A DNA stretch of 64,000 bases from NCBI GenBank assembly GCA_003148945.1, contig QGGY01000006.1, positions 186,001-250,000 on the forward strand, given 5' to 3'. Numbering within the stretch: position 1 is the stretch's first letter; each line of letters starts with the position of its first letter. The notes under the pieces are model-generated. The model saw nothing but the letters and a program-made list of their open reading frames with translations, was not told where the DNA came from and made no database searches. The stretch comes from Murimonas intestini (GTDB lineage: Bacteria; Bacillota; Clostridia; Lachnospirales; Lachnospiraceae). The position numbers were made by a program, and so were the translations under genes. Shown here piece by piece: positions 1 through 8,896 of this stretch.

Positions 1-1543
1 TGTTCAGATTCCACCAGGCCATATAATTTGTGTAGGCATTGTCGTTTACATGCTCTTTATATTCATCAGGGCCAATCACATTATTGATGTGGTATTTCCC
101 GTCATCTGCACTGTACTCCAGCCTGGAGGCCCAGAACACTGCCGTGTCAAACAGAAGCTCATACCCATAGTCATCCATGAAGGCCTGGTCCCCTGCCGCC
201 TGATAATACTGCCACATGGCAAACACTACGTCTGAGGTGATGTGCTGCTCAATCTTGCCTGACCAGATAGTCTGAGGCCTGCCTGTCACTATGTCCACAT
301 CCCCGAAAGCAGGCGTCACCTCACCGTCATCATACCATGCCGATTCCCATGGAAACTGCGCCCCTGCGTAACCATTCTCCTGCGCCTTCTTGTGTGCACC
401 CGGAAGTGTAAGGTAGCGGTATTTCACAAGCTTCCTGGCTGTTTCAGGAAAAGTGAAGGTGAAATAAGGAAGCACAAAAATATCTGCATCCCAGAATGTA
501 TGTCCCTTGTATCCCTCACCTGAAAGGCCCTTTGCCCCGATATTCATCCTCTCATCGTGAGCCGGCGTCATTACTGCCATATGGTACTGTGCAAAGCGGA
601 CCGCAAGCTCATCCAGCTCGTTTTCAGAATCAATACTTATCCTGGCCCGGCTCCACACCTTTTCCTCCCAGGCAGCAGCACTTTCTCTGGCCAGGATGTC
701 ATAGCCGCATTTAAGCGCCTCCTGAAGTTCACGCACAGACTCCTCCTGAAGCTCCTGCACCGTCCGTCCTGCGTGCTCTAAATCCCTCAGCGTATGGACA
801 TTTGATATCTTTTCAAAAGTAACTGTCTCATCCATGGCTGCATCCCACTCATAATCACAGTATACATGGCGCCTTCCCATACCTATTCGGCCTTCTTCGC
901 CGCTGCCGAAGCCCTCCCGCTTCACAGCCGAATTTGTCACAAAGGTGATGCCGCTCTCAGTTGTCCTTGAGACGTACTGCATATATTTATGGTCATAGAA
1001 TCTCTTCTCACCCTCTGAAAAATGCTGTGCGCCGCTGTTCGTCACCTGCCCGTCAATACCGGTACGGAGACGTATCTTCATATCTCTGTTAAGGGGCGTG
1101 ATACTCACCTGCTGCGCTATGACATGCATCCTTTTCATGGACACGATCCTCTTAAAAGTCAGGCGGACCCTTTTGCCCCTGGGAGAGATCCAGATGACAT
1201 TCCTGACAAGCTCACCTGTCTTCAGGTTCAGGAACCTCTCGTAATTCTCTATGCGCCCTGATTCCAAGCTGAAGCGCTCGCTTTTTAAATGCAGCTCCAT
1301 AGATGTCACATCAGCAGCATTAGGCAGTTCTGTAACCTCAGATTCGTCAAATTTATTAAACGTACCTGCGATAAATAAATCCCTTTTCTCATTTACATAC
1401 TCTTCTTCAAGTGCGGAGCGCAGCCCCATATATCCATTCCCCAGACACATGACAGACTCGCATTTTCCCAGGCTCTCAGGTGTGAACCGGTCCTCCGCCA
1501 GAATCCACTGTTTCGCCCTCTCATAATTCATCGCCGTATCCAT
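1..1543 (-). CDS. GH65 family glycosyl hydrolase/phosphorylase (partial, C-terminus beyond the left edge)
   Basis: Reads from an ATG at 1543 (preceded by AAGGAG) off the left edge, giving 514 residues of the roughly 760-790 usual for GH65. The N-terminal beta-sandwich and most of the (alpha/alpha)6 barrel are present. The GPDEY motif contains the general acid of the family, here Glu494, and is followed by H-V-N-D-N-A-Y-T-N-Y. GH65 enzymes mostly phosphorolyse alpha-glucosyl disaccharides (maltose, kojibiose, nigerose, trehalose and related) to beta-glucose-1-phosphate in the cytoplasm; some members hydrolyse. Substrate cannot be read from sequence, and the phosphate-binding loop lies outside the window. 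No signal peptide. It is the last visible gene of the minus-strand operon starting at 4886, 163 nt after the dehydrogenase gene, so it probably processes the same imported glycoside. It is clearly diverged from the second GH65 at 16484-18772. Confidence 0.9.
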   Translation of the reverse strand, partial: MDTAMNYERAKQWILAEDRFTPESLGKCESVMCLGNGYMGLRSALEEEYVNEKRDLFIAGTFNKFDESEVTELPNAADVTSMELHLKSERFSLESGRIENYERFLNLKTGELVRNVIWISPRGKRVRLTFKRIVSMKRMHVIAQQVSITPLNRDMKIRLRTGIDGQVTNSGAQHFSEGEKRFYDHKYMQYVSRTTESGITFVTNSAVKREGFGSGEEGRIGMGRRHVYCDYEWDAAMDETVTFEKISNVHTLRDLEHAGRTVQELQEESVRELQEALKCGYDILARESAAAWEEKVWSRARISIDSENELDELAVRFAQYHMAVMTPAHDERMNIGAKGLSGEGYKGHTFWDADIFVLPYFTFTFPETARKLVKYRYLTLPGAHKKAQENGYAGAQFPWESAWYDDGEVTPAFGDVDIVTGRPQTIWSGKIEQHITSDVVFAMWQYYQAAGDQAFMDDYGYELLFDTAVFWASRLEYSADDGKYHINNVIGPDEYKEHVNDNAYTNYMAWWNLN

Positions 1544-1580
1544 ACCGTTTCTCCTTTCGTCTTCCTGCAGCGCCTAAATA

Positions 1581-1620
1581 CAGGTATAGCTTCCAGCCCG
1601 CCCCTTAAGCCTCATACCTG
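1581..1620. other. imperfect inverted repeat in intergenic gap
   Basis: CAGGTAT at 1581-1587 is complementary to ATACCTG at 1614-1620, with AGCTT/AAGC pairing just inside. A small GGCAC/GTGCC hairpin (1659-1674) lies nearby. Neither has a T-run on the minus strand, so neither looks like a terminator. Possible processing or stability elements between the dehydrogenase and GH65 genes. Confidence 0.35.
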
Positions 1621-1706
1621 AAGCTCAAGAGCCGGACCGGAAGCATCCCTGCCAGCCGGGCACTTTTTTGTGCCTGTATCTTTACTATGTGCAGACTTAG
1701 CTGCTG

Positions 1707-2753
1707 TTATTCAAAATCTACTGTCTGATTCAGTTCTGCTGACCGGAAAATAGCTTCCATCAGCTTCAGGACACGGAGCACTTCCTCATTTTTGACGATC
1801 TGCTCTGCATCTCCTGATATAGTCCCCATTACATTCCTGTAATAGTCCCGGATGTCACTGTGAACTACCGGGAGCGGTTCTGTGCAAATCGTATCCTCGG
1901 TCCTGGGTGCCATAGTCTTTGTCAGCCCTGCCGCTGTCTTCACCGGAACTGCATCATTCTTGTCCCAGTTTGTGACACGTACCACCTCGCCGCTCAGATC
2001 CCAGTCACGCACAACTGCGCTTCCGTCTCTGCCCAGCACGTACCACCGGGGAAGGTTTATGAAATTGCTGGTTCCTACCTCAAGCATAAATACAAGACCG
2101 TTTTCAAAGAAAAGTGTGGCTGTGAATCCATCGTCTACCACTTCATTTGTAACGTTTGTAAGTTCAGCATATACCTTTTTTACTTTTCCGTCAATCATCT
2201 GCAGAGCCTGATCCAGGATATGCACACCCCAGTCCAGGACCATGCCGCCGCCATGTTCCCTGCAGCCTCTCCAGTCTCCCGGGATTCCCCTGGAGCCGTG
2301 GACTCTGGACTCGATCTTGAATACCGGTCCCAGCATTTTCTGCTCCAGTATATTCCTCACTGTCAGGTAGTCCTCATCCCATCTGCGGTTCTGATGTACA
2401 AAAAGACGCGCTGTCTTCTGTGCTGCCATCATTTCTTCAAAATCCTTTGATGTGATGGCAGCCGGCTTCTCACAGACCACATTTTTTCCCGCCTGCAGTG
2501 CCTTTATCACAACTTCCTTATGAACGTCGTTGGGAGTCGCGCAGAGGATCAGATCGATCTCACTGTCTGAGAGCACCTCTTCCAGGCTGCTGTAGGCATA
2601 GAGGCCGCACTCCTTTGCAAATATCCTGCGTTCTTCCTTGATGTCATATATCCCTTTTACACGGAGATGGTCAATCGTCTCCACCAGTTCTCTGTGCCAG
2701 TTTCCCATGCCTCCAAATCCAACTATAGCCATGGTAAAATCCCTGTCTGCCAC
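1707..2753 (-). CDS. Gfo/Idh/MocA family NAD(P)-dependent oxidoreductase
   Basis: 348 residues, usual length for the family. The N-terminal Rossmann fold begins with the dinucleotide loop V-G-F-G-G-M-G (about residues 11-17); C-E-K-P-A at about 94-98 carries the conserved lysine; D-W-G-V-H-I-L-D near 175-182 carries the Asp-x3-His pair of the active site. Such enzymes oxidise or reduce sugars, inositols or amino sugars in the cytosol. The start is GTG at 2753, chosen because AAGGAGGA lies 7-8 nt upstream (2761-2769). Third gene of the operon, 51 nt after the isomerase gene. A second, only distantly similar family member heads the operon, which suggests paired oxidation and reduction steps, for example through a 3-keto sugar. 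Exact substrate unknown. Confidence 0.88.
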   Translation of the reverse strand: MADRDFTMAIVGFGGMGNWHRELVETIDHLRVKGIYDIKEERRIFAKECGLYAYSSLEEVLSDSEIDLILCATPNDVHKEVVIKALQAGKNVVCEKPAAITSKDFEEMMAAQKTARLFVHQNRRWDEDYLTVRNILEQKMLGPVFKIESRVHGSRGIPGDWRGCREHGGGMVLDWGVHILDQALQMIDGKVKKVYAELTNVTNEVVDDGFTATLFFENGLVFMLEVGTSNFINLPRWYVLGRDGSAVVRDWDLSGEVVRVTNWDKNDAVPVKTAAGLTKTMAPRTEDTICTEPLPVVHSDIRDYYRNVMGTISGDAEQIVKNEEVLRVLKLMEAIFRSAELNQTVDFE

Positions 2754-2804
2754 TTTTACGTTCCTCCTTGCCCAGATCCCGTCTCGGTATCCGGTCCTAT
2801 AGTA

Positions 2805-3776
2805 TTATGCCCAGTACATTTCTCCCGGGTCTTCAAATATAATGATCTGCTTTAATGCTTCGATAGATTTCACAAGCCCTTCATTCTGGCTCATAAGCCC
2901 GTCCTCATGCTCAATGCTGATGACATGGTCATATCCCACCATGCGCAGCTCAGAGATGAGCTTTTTCCAGTACCCCATATCATGGCCATATCCGATGGAA
3001 CGGAAGAACCAGGAGCGTTTCAGAGCGTCTCCGTAATAGGAAGTATCCAGCACGCCGTTGATCCTGCACATATGCTCATTGATCTGAGTGTCCTTTGCAT
3101 GGAAGTGGAAGATGGCATTTGCCTCACCCAGAACACGCACTACTTCGATTGGATCCATCTGCTGCCAGAACAGGTGGCTCGGGTCTAAATTTGCACCGAT
3201 CTCCGGGCCCACCGCTTCCCTTAAACGGAGAAGGGAATGTGTATTGTAAACACAGAATCCCGGATGAAGCTCAAGAGCTATCTTATCTACGCCGTGAGCC
3301 TTTGCAAATGCCACCTTCTCCTTCCAGTATGGGATCAGCACTTTCTCCCACTGCCACTCCAGGATCTCACTGAAGTCTTCCGGCCAGGAGCATGTCACCC
3401 AGTTTGGCTTCTGGGCCATTTCATCAGAACCCGGGCAGCCTGAGAATGTATTCAGAATAGAAATACCCATTTTCTCACAGAGCAGGATAGCATCTGTCAG
3501 GTCCTCATCAAACTTTTTGGCTGTCTCTTTATCAGGATGGATCGGGTTCCCATGACAGCTGAAACCGCTGATGGTCAGGTTATGCCTCTCAAGAGTATCT
3601 TTAAACTCCTGAAGCTTTGCCTCGTCATTTAATAAAACCTTCGGGTCGCAGTGTGCTTTTCCCGGAAAGCCGCCGCATCCTACTTCTATCATCTGAACGC
3701 CATGTCTTTCCAAATATGCACATGCTTCTTCGAAAGACTGGTCATTAAGTACCGGATTAAATACTCCTAATTTCAT
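2805..3776 (-). CDS. sugar phosphate isomerase/epimerase (xylose isomerase-like TIM barrel)
   Basis: 323 residues, a single AP-endonuclease-2/xylose isomerase-like TIM barrel. The divalent metal site expected of the family is visible in order: Glu in L-E-L-H-P-G, Asp/His in L-D-P-S-H-L, His in H-F-H-A-K-D and Glu in S-I-E-H-E-D. No signal peptide, so cytoplasmic. Family members isomerise or epimerise keto sugars and inositol derivatives, and recent members act on 3-keto-glycosides. It sits 24 nt after the upstream dehydrogenase gene and 51 nt before the next dehydrogenase, an arrangement typical of Gfo/Idh/MocA plus TIM-barrel pairs. ATG start at 3776 is preceded by GGAGG. The reaction itself is not assignable from sequence. 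Confidence 0.85.
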   Translation of the reverse strand: MKLGVFNPVLNDQSFEEACAYLERHGVQMIEVGCGGFPGKAHCDPKVLLNDEAKLQEFKDTLERHNLTISGFSCHGNPIHPDKETAKKFDEDLTDAILLCEKMGISILNTFSGCPGSDEMAQKPNWVTCSWPEDFSEILEWQWEKVLIPYWKEKVAFAKAHGVDKIALELHPGFCVYNTHSLLRLREAVGPEIGANLDPSHLFWQQMDPIEVVRVLGEANAIFHFHAKDTQINEHMCRINGVLDTSYYGDALKRSWFFRSIGYGHDMGYWKKLISELRMVGYDHVISIEHEDGLMSQNEGLVKSIEALKQIIIFEDPGEMYWA

Positions 3777-3800
3777 TTTTACTTCCTCCTGCTATAATAG

Positions 3801-4886
3801 TTATTTCTCGTCAAAATATACTGGTTTTCCTGTCCTGGCAGACTGGTAGATCGCTTCCAGGATCTGTGTGACTACAAATGCCTGCTCCGGCTTTACAACC
3901 ACGTCTTTTCCATTCATGACTGCATCATAGAATACCTGCTGCTCGATCACATCAGGGTTCTCGCCCTTGCCGTCATAGAAGGCCACGCCTGCCGGATCCA
4001 GCTCCGGTTTCTCCACGATCTGCTTATTGTATTTGACAGAATTGATGCGCAGTCCGTCTTTCATATCAGCTCCTGCTTTTGTACCGCAAAGTGTTGTCTT
4101 CGCCTCATCCACCTCCAGGCTGTTCAGCGCCCAGGCAGATTCCAGCATGATCGTTGCACCGTTCTTCATTTTAATAAAACCGAATGCGGAATCCTCTACT
4201 GTATACTTCTTGGGATCCCAGTCACCCCAGGCATTGGCTGTCTCAGTCTGGTCGCCCAGCTTCTTATATACAGAGCCCATCACTGATTCCGGCTGGTAGT
4301 TATCCATCATCCAGAGTGTCAGGTCAAGTGCATGTGTGCCGATATCGATAAGCGGGCCGCCTCCCTGTGCTTCCTCATCCAGGAATACTCCCCATGTGGG
4401 GACAGCGCGGCGCCTGATTGCATGAGCCTTAGCCACATAAATATCACCCAGGTCACCATTGTCGCAGGAACGTTTCAGATAAGTGGAATCCGGACGGTAT
4501 CTGTTCTGGTAACCGATAGTCAGGACCTTTCCCGTCTCTTTAGCTGCATCCAGCATTGCCTTGGCATCAGCTGCTGTCTTAGCCATAGGCTTTTCACACA
4601 TAACATTTTTTCCCGCATGAAGGGCGTCGATGGTGATCGTGCTGTGGGCTTTATTAGGAGTCAATACATAAACTGCATCCAGATCTTCCTTGAGCATCTC
4701 TCTATAATCTGTAAAAATCTTAGCATTCGGCCAGCCGTATTTCTCTCTGTAATCAACTGCTCTCTCCTCGATCAGGTCACAGAATGCAGCAACCTCTATA
4801 TTTCCCTGTTCTCTGATCGCCGGAAGATGTTTTCCTCTTGCTATTCCACCGCAGCCTACAATTCCTACTCTCATTTTTTTGTCCAT
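3801..4886 (-). CDS. Gfo/Idh/MocA family NAD(P)-dependent oxidoreductase
   Basis: 361 residues. The Rossmann loop V-G-C-G-G-I-A is at about residues 10-16, C-E-K-P-M-A at about 95-100 supplies the catalytic-site lysine, and D-I-G-T-H-A-L-D-L carries the Asp-x3-His pair. First gene of the minus-strand operon; the ATG at 4886 is preceded by AAGGAG with normal spacing. The divergent AraC gene starts 176 bp away, so the two probably share a control region. Likely oxidises a sugar or polyol in the cytoplasm and works with the isomerase and second dehydrogenase downstream. Not inositol dehydrogenase with any certainty, since no iol genes accompany it. Confidence 0.88.
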   Translation of the reverse strand: MDKKMRVGIVGCGGIARGKHLPAIREQGNIEVAAFCDLIEERAVDYREKYGWPNAKIFTDYREMLKEDLDAVYVLTPNKAHSTITIDALHAGKNVMCEKPMAKTAADAKAMLDAAKETGKVLTIGYQNRYRPDSTYLKRSCDNGDLGDIYVAKAHAIRRRAVPTWGVFLDEEAQGGGPLIDIGTHALDLTLWMMDNYQPESVMGSVYKKLGDQTETANAWGDWDPKKYTVEDSAFGFIKMKNGATIMLESAWALNSLEVDEAKTTLCGTKAGADMKDGLRINSVKYNKQIVEKPELDPAGVAFYDGKGENPDVIEQQVFYDAVMNGKDVVVKPEQAFVVTQILEAIYQSARTGKPVYFDEK

Positions 4887-4950
4887 TTTAAATTCTCCTT
4901 AATTATTTTTTATCATTTCAGCGATACTTTCGCGGCTTTTTATCCCGCCC

Positions 4951-4979
4951 TTGCCTTTTTCTCCTGCATCTCTTATAAT
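4951..4979 (+). promoter_or_regulatory. putative promoter of the divergent AraC gene
   Basis: TTGCCT (4951-4956), a 17-bp spacer, then TATAAT (4974-4979). It points at the AraC gene, whose ATG is 82 bp downstream. No comparable -35 is evident for the opposite operon, consistent with that operon needing an activator. Confidence 0.6.
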
Positions 4980-5061
4980 TGCATTATATCCATCTTAAAT
5001 TGATATTTCTTGCAAAATATCTCCTTTGGATAGCATTATTTCCACCATCAGGAGGCACCTA

Positions 5062-5994
5062 ATGAAAAGTGAAGGTACACTTGCTGTAGATAAGCAGCTG
5101 CATGAAATAAAACCACACGGAACGGCCCTGTTTTCCTTTGCCACTTACCGTATGATCAATCCCTCTGACACGCTTTTTGTCACTTCCCACTGGCACCGAG
5201 AGGTAGAGATCCTCTGCTTCCAGAAGGGATGTGCCCAGGTCCTTCTCAGCGGACGGGAATATCCTGTAAAAGCAGGTGACATCCTGTTTGTGAACCAGGG
5301 GGAGCTGCACCAGATATCCTCCACTGATCCCGGCCTGCTATACCATGCGTGTGATTTCCCTCTGGATTTCTTATGCTTCGCCGGATATGACTACGCCCAG
5401 AGCAATTATCTGGATCCGCTCTCAGACAAGGAGCTGTTTTTCCCCACACTGCTTTCCCATGATTCCCTTGCTGCTGTTCCAGTATACGAGGAGCTTCTGG
5501 ATATCATTGAAACTTTTGACAGGAAACTGCCGGGATATGAACTGCGGGTCAAGGCTTCCCTTCTGAAAATCATCAGCTGTCTGATACAGAACAGACTGCT
5601 TCTGACCACCGAGGAGATGGGCAAGAAAGCAAATGCCGGAAAAGACAGGCAGCTGAAAGAAATCGTTTCCTATATCCAGGAACATTACGATGAAAAGCTG
5701 TATCTGGAGGATATTGCTGATGCATTCCACATGTCAGGCAAATATTTTTCACGGTATTTTAAGCAGAACTTTGGACGGAATTTTGTAGAGTACCTGAACA
5801 ATTTCCGGATTGAAAAAGCCTGCACAAGGCTGGCCTCCACAGATATGACTATACTTGAGATCAGCCTGCTGGTGGGTTTTGATAACCTGAGCTATTTTAT
5901 CAGAAAGTTCAAGGAGATTACTGGATTTACACCCTCATCCTACAGGGATTTTGTGACCAGTAACACGCTTCGCGGGACGGTGACGTGTGAATAG
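5062..5994 (+). CDS. AraC family transcriptional regulator with cupin sensor domain
   Basis: 310 residues from the ATG at 5062, which has AGGAGG (5050-5055) at 6-7 nt; an in-frame ATG 36 nt upstream lacks a site and is rejected. The N-terminal cupin-type sugar-sensing domain (about 20-120) includes H-W-H-R-E-V-E-I and the V-K-A-G-D-I-L-F turn. The C-terminal double helix-turn-helix spans about 205-305, with Y-L-E-D-I-A-D-A-F-H-M-S and F-D-N-L-S-Y-F-I-R-K-F as the recognition parts and the P-S-S-Y-R family ending. Probably a ligand-dependent activator of the divergent dehydrogenase/isomerase/GH65 operon; the inducer is unknown. Confidence 0.9.
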   Translation: MKSEGTLAVDKQLHEIKPHGTALFSFATYRMINPSDTLFVTSHWHREVEILCFQKGCAQVLLSGREYPVKAGDILFVNQGELHQISSTDPGLLYHACDFPLDFLCFAGYDYAQSNYLDPLSDKELFFPTLLSHDSLAAVPVYEELLDIIETFDRKLPGYELRVKASLLKIISCLIQNRLLLTTEEMGKKANAGKDRQLKEIVSYIQEHYDEKLYLEDIADAFHMSGKYFSRYFKQNFGRNFVEYLNNFRIEKACTRLASTDMTILEISLLVGFDNLSYFIRKFKEITGFTPSSYRDFVTSNTLRGTVTCE

Positions 5995-6037
5995 TAACGT
6001 GACCCGTCCTCCTGCGCTGAAGAGCCAAACAGTTATT

Positions 6038-6066
6038 TTGATTTTTTATATTATGTAGTATATAAT
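6038..6066 (+). promoter_or_regulatory. putative sigma-A promoter
   Basis: TTGATT (6038-6043), 17-bp spacer, TATAAT (6061-6066), 35 bp before the ATG of the propeller-like gene. Near-consensus, so expression is probably constitutive and separate from the AraC gene upstream. Confidence 0.65.
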
Positions 6067-6100
6067 GGCCATATAAGGTTTTCATATCAGGAGGTATGTT

Positions 6101-7279
6101 ATGTCCGTTAGAAGTAAGGAAACAAAAGCTACGGGAAGCCGTCTCGTAAACGGCCTCATCATCACGTCAGCTGTGCTCAGCGTTATTATGGTCTGCGTAC
6201 TTGTAATACTTGTCTTGACTATTATCAAAAAAGATAATACCGGCACCGCACCTGCACAAGAGCTCCAGCCAGCCACAGCGGAAGAACTCCAGCCAGCCAG
6301 ATTCTCTTCCGGTTCTGTCTATGTAAACCACAACGGCTGGACAAGCATGAGAATGGGCAGCAGCATCACCATTTATCATGAAGGCAGCGAAAAATATAAA
6401 CTCACAGGCAAAATGGATTACAATCTTCTTGCCGCAGAAGAAGGATTATACTATACAAAAGACCAGGGCTTCTACTATTGTTCTTATGCTGATGGCAGCG
6501 AGACGCTGCTTATGGAATACAGCAGCCCAATACATCCTATAGGAATGATTGGTGAGAAGTTCTTTTTCACAAGTGCGCCGGATAATGCAATGCAATTTAG
6601 TATACTCCAATATGACTCTATCACGCAGGCCGTTTCAGAACTAGGTCTTCCTGAGCTGTGGGGTGATGTAGAAATGATATTCTGTAATGACCATTTCTAC
6701 TATATTGGCGGGCGCACAGATGTGAGCACCCGGCCGCTGTACGAAGTAGATATAGAAAAGGGAGAGGCCCGGCAGATCGACCCTGCCTGCGGTTCCGGAC
6801 TCCTGTCATATGGCAGCAAGGTCTATTACTCTCATGCCGAGCCGGCCGGCAGCATTCCTGATGCTGCCATGTCCCTGACTGAACTTGACACAGAGACAGG
6901 CACAAAAAAAGAAATCAGCCGCACTGCCCCCGGCAAAATGAAGACGCCCGTGTTTGCTGACAGCAATTACATTTATCTTCTTTCCTATGGGGCAGAAGAA
7001 AGCCGCATTGTACAGCTTAATGTGAAAGATGGGACAGAAACTGCCGTTATTACAGGACCAGGGCTTTCTGTTATAGGTGAATGTGAAAACGGTTTTTATT
7101 ATTCATCCACTGGCCAGCCGGAAAACACCGTCTTGTTCCAGTTCAATGAATCAGACGGCAGTACAAAAGAGATAGGAACAGTAAAAGGCAGTGTCCTTGG
7201 ATATGCAGACAATTATGTCTATTACAGCATTTATAACCAGAATACTAAGGCACAGGAATATTATCGCACACGTTTTTAA
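6101..7279 (+). CDS. membrane-anchored protein with DUF5050/TolB-like propeller repeats
   Basis: 392 residues. One hydrophobic segment at about 20-44 follows a basic N-terminus, so the protein is probably anchored with the rest outside the cell. The outer part has repeated blade-like units with aromatic pairs: G-L-Y-Y-T-K, G-F-Y-Y-C, F-Y-Y-I-G-G-R, K-V-Y-Y-S-H, G-F-Y-Y-S-S, Y-V-Y-Y-S-I, the pattern of DUF5050/TolB-like beta-propellers. A short imperfect direct repeat (E-L-Q-P-A twice) follows the membrane segment. Start: AGGAGG at 6089-6094. Function unknown; such propellers usually bind ligands or proteins. The small gene at 7330 follows 50 bp later and may be co-transcribed. Confidence 0.7.
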   Translation: MSVRSKETKATGSRLVNGLIITSAVLSVIMVCVLVILVLTIIKKDNTGTAPAQELQPATAEELQPARFSSGSVYVNHNGWTSMRMGSSITIYHEGSEKYKLTGKMDYNLLAAEEGLYYTKDQGFYYCSYADGSETLLMEYSSPIHPIGMIGEKFFFTSAPDNAMQFSILQYDSITQAVSELGLPELWGDVEMIFCNDHFYYIGGRTDVSTRPLYEVDIEKGEARQIDPACGSGLLSYGSKVYYSHAEPAGSIPDAAMSLTELDTETGTKKEISRTAPGKMKTPVFADSNYIYLLSYGAEESRIVQLNVKDGTETAVITGPGLSVIGECENGFYYSSTGQPENTVLFQFNESDGSTKEIGTVKGSVLGYADNYVYYSIYNQNTKAQEYYRTRF

Positions 7280-7329
7280 GCGGCAGCGGCGTGCTTCGCA
7301 CGATAAGAAATAATTGAGGAGGTGCAGTA

Positions 7330-7785
7330 ATGACAGGAAGAGAAAATCCAAAAGATAATGATCTGTTCTTCACTTGCAGTCTGATAGAATACATTGCCCG
7401 AAAGACAAAAAACAGGCGGTCTGACGTGGTAAATGCTCTGGGAAAAGCATCTATAGAAAAAATATATAATCTGGCGGATATTTATCACAGCGATAATATA
7501 GAGCGGGTCAGTGATGACTTTATCCAATCCGCCAGAATACAGCATGGTACGTTTGATAATGTGGCCCGTGCAAAATACGCTGTTCCAAGCTATTGGGACA
7601 TAGGGAAAGTGTACAAACGCCTGATTCTCGGGATAGCAAGTGAGAAGAAAATGGATGTAATTGAAGCATTATTTGCTGCCTACAATTCCTTTATCAGTGA
7701 CAAGATTGATGATTACAATAGCAGTTTCTATTATGACGCACCGCAGAATATTCTGAACTCATATCTGTATGACACAATTGAGTGA
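7330..7785 (+). CDS. conserved hypothetical protein, unknown function
   Basis: 151 residues, no signal peptide or membrane segment; acidic and helical in appearance. The sequence F-F-T-C-S-L-I-E-Y-I-A-R-K-T near the start and S-F-I-S-D-K-I-D-D-Y near the end resemble a small protein I remember as frequent in gut Firmicutes, often beside DUF3990/DUF3791 genes of suspected toxin-antitoxin type. That memory is not proof. No such partner is visible here, so it could be an orphan. ATG with AGGAGG 7 nt upstream. Follows the propeller gene by 50 bp, a gap holding a small GCGTGC/GCACG hairpin. Confidence 0.7.
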   Translation: MTGRENPKDNDLFFTCSLIEYIARKTKNRRSDVVNALGKASIEKIYNLADIYHSDNIERVSDDFIQSARIQHGTFDNVARAKYAVPSYWDIGKVYKRLILGIASEKKMDVIEALFAAYNSFISDKIDDYNSSFYYDAPQNILNSYLYDTIE

Positions 7786-7828
7786 AAAATGGTAAATACA
7801 CAGACCTGCCAAATAATACGAAAAAAGT

Positions 7829-8716
7829 TCAGTTACTGTTCCGGTATTCCTGGGGTGACATACCAAAATGCTTTTTAAATAATTTGCTGAAATAAGAGGC
7901 GGAAGAATAACCTGTCTGCGCCGCAATCTCTGAGCAAGACAAGCCGCTGCTTTCCAGAAGCATCTTAGCCTGCTGCATCCGGATGCTGTTAAGCATTTCG
8001 TTTGGAGTCATCTGGTACGCTTTTTTAAAGCAGCGGATCAGATGGGATGAATGGCAGTTTACTGCCGCCGCCACCTCAGCCAGTGAGATCTCCCGGGCAT
8101 AGTGGGATTTTAAATACTGCATGGCCAGCGAGGCGATTTCATTGCCGCCTGAGACCTCTTTAGATAAATTCAGCATCATTAACAGCTCTGCAAAAAGAAG
8201 CTGGTTCTGCAGAGCGTTATTATTTACAAGCTTTTTTTCCACCATGGCGCTCTGCTGGTATCTGTTAATGGACAGAGACTCCAGGCTTTGAAGAAGACTT
8301 ATAAATTTTGAAGCATCAGGTTCTGAGAAATGCATCTGTGAGGGGAGCAGCAGCGTCGAGGTGGCTACCCGGTAAAACCTGAATTCCCGGCCAGGCAGCT
8401 GTGGATTTCTGGAAATAGTATCTGTATACTCATAAGACTCCGTGCTGTAAAAATGCAGCCAGTGAAAATAGCTGGTAGTCTGGCAGGGTTTATGCCCCCA
8501 GTGGGTGCGGTCCGGGTGCAGGATCAGCATATCATTTTTCTTCAGATGATACGAAAAAGGCCCGTCTGTCATAAACAACTCACCCTTTTCCACAAATAAC
8601 AGATCAAAACATCCAAGGCCGGAACGTCTCCTGTGAAAATCTCCGGGTCTGTATAAAGCATCCCCCGAATAGATAAAGAACGGGTAAGGCGGAGTGGCTA
8701 TAGTAATATATTCCAT
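7829..8716 (-). CDS. AraC family transcriptional regulator
   Basis: 295 residues. The ATG at 8716 is chosen over an in-frame GTG at 8725 because the GTG lies inside the ribosome binding site AGAGGTGA (8722-8729). The N-terminal cupin-like domain (about 20-130) has H-P-D-R-T-H-W and Y-F-H-W-L-H-F. The C-terminal AraC DNA-binding domain (about 195-292) has I-S-L-A-E-V-A-A-A-V-N-C-H-S-S and Y-S-S-A-S-Y-F-S-K-L-F, ending M-S-P-Q-E-Y-R. It is transcribed away from the ADP-ribosylglycohydrolase/ABC operon, with another AraC gene between them. Probably a sugar-responsive activator; its target is not certain. Convergent with the small gene ending at 7785. Confidence 0.88.
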   Translation of the reverse strand: MEYITIATPPYPFFIYSGDALYRPGDFHRRRSGLGCFDLLFVEKGELFMTDGPFSYHLKKNDMLILHPDRTHWGHKPCQTTSYFHWLHFYSTESYEYTDTISRNPQLPGREFRFYRVATSTLLLPSQMHFSEPDASKFISLLQSLESLSINRYQQSAMVEKKLVNNNALQNQLLFAELLMMLNLSKEVSGGNEIASLAMQYLKSHYAREISLAEVAAAVNCHSSHLIRCFKKAYQMTPNEMLNSIRMQQAKMLLESSGLSCSEIAAQTGYSSASYFSKLFKKHFGMSPQEYRNSN

Positions 8717-8896
8717 AAATGTCACCTCTTATTTGCAAATATTTTTATATACTTTTTCTTATAATTCCACTATATTTCTATATTCCATTATAACAAAACA
8801 GTCATATTTTACAACTGATAATGTGGTTTTTGTACAAGTATCTGCTAAATTTAACCATTGTCTTCTGCTGTCGCTCCCTTATAATAATGAGTATAT

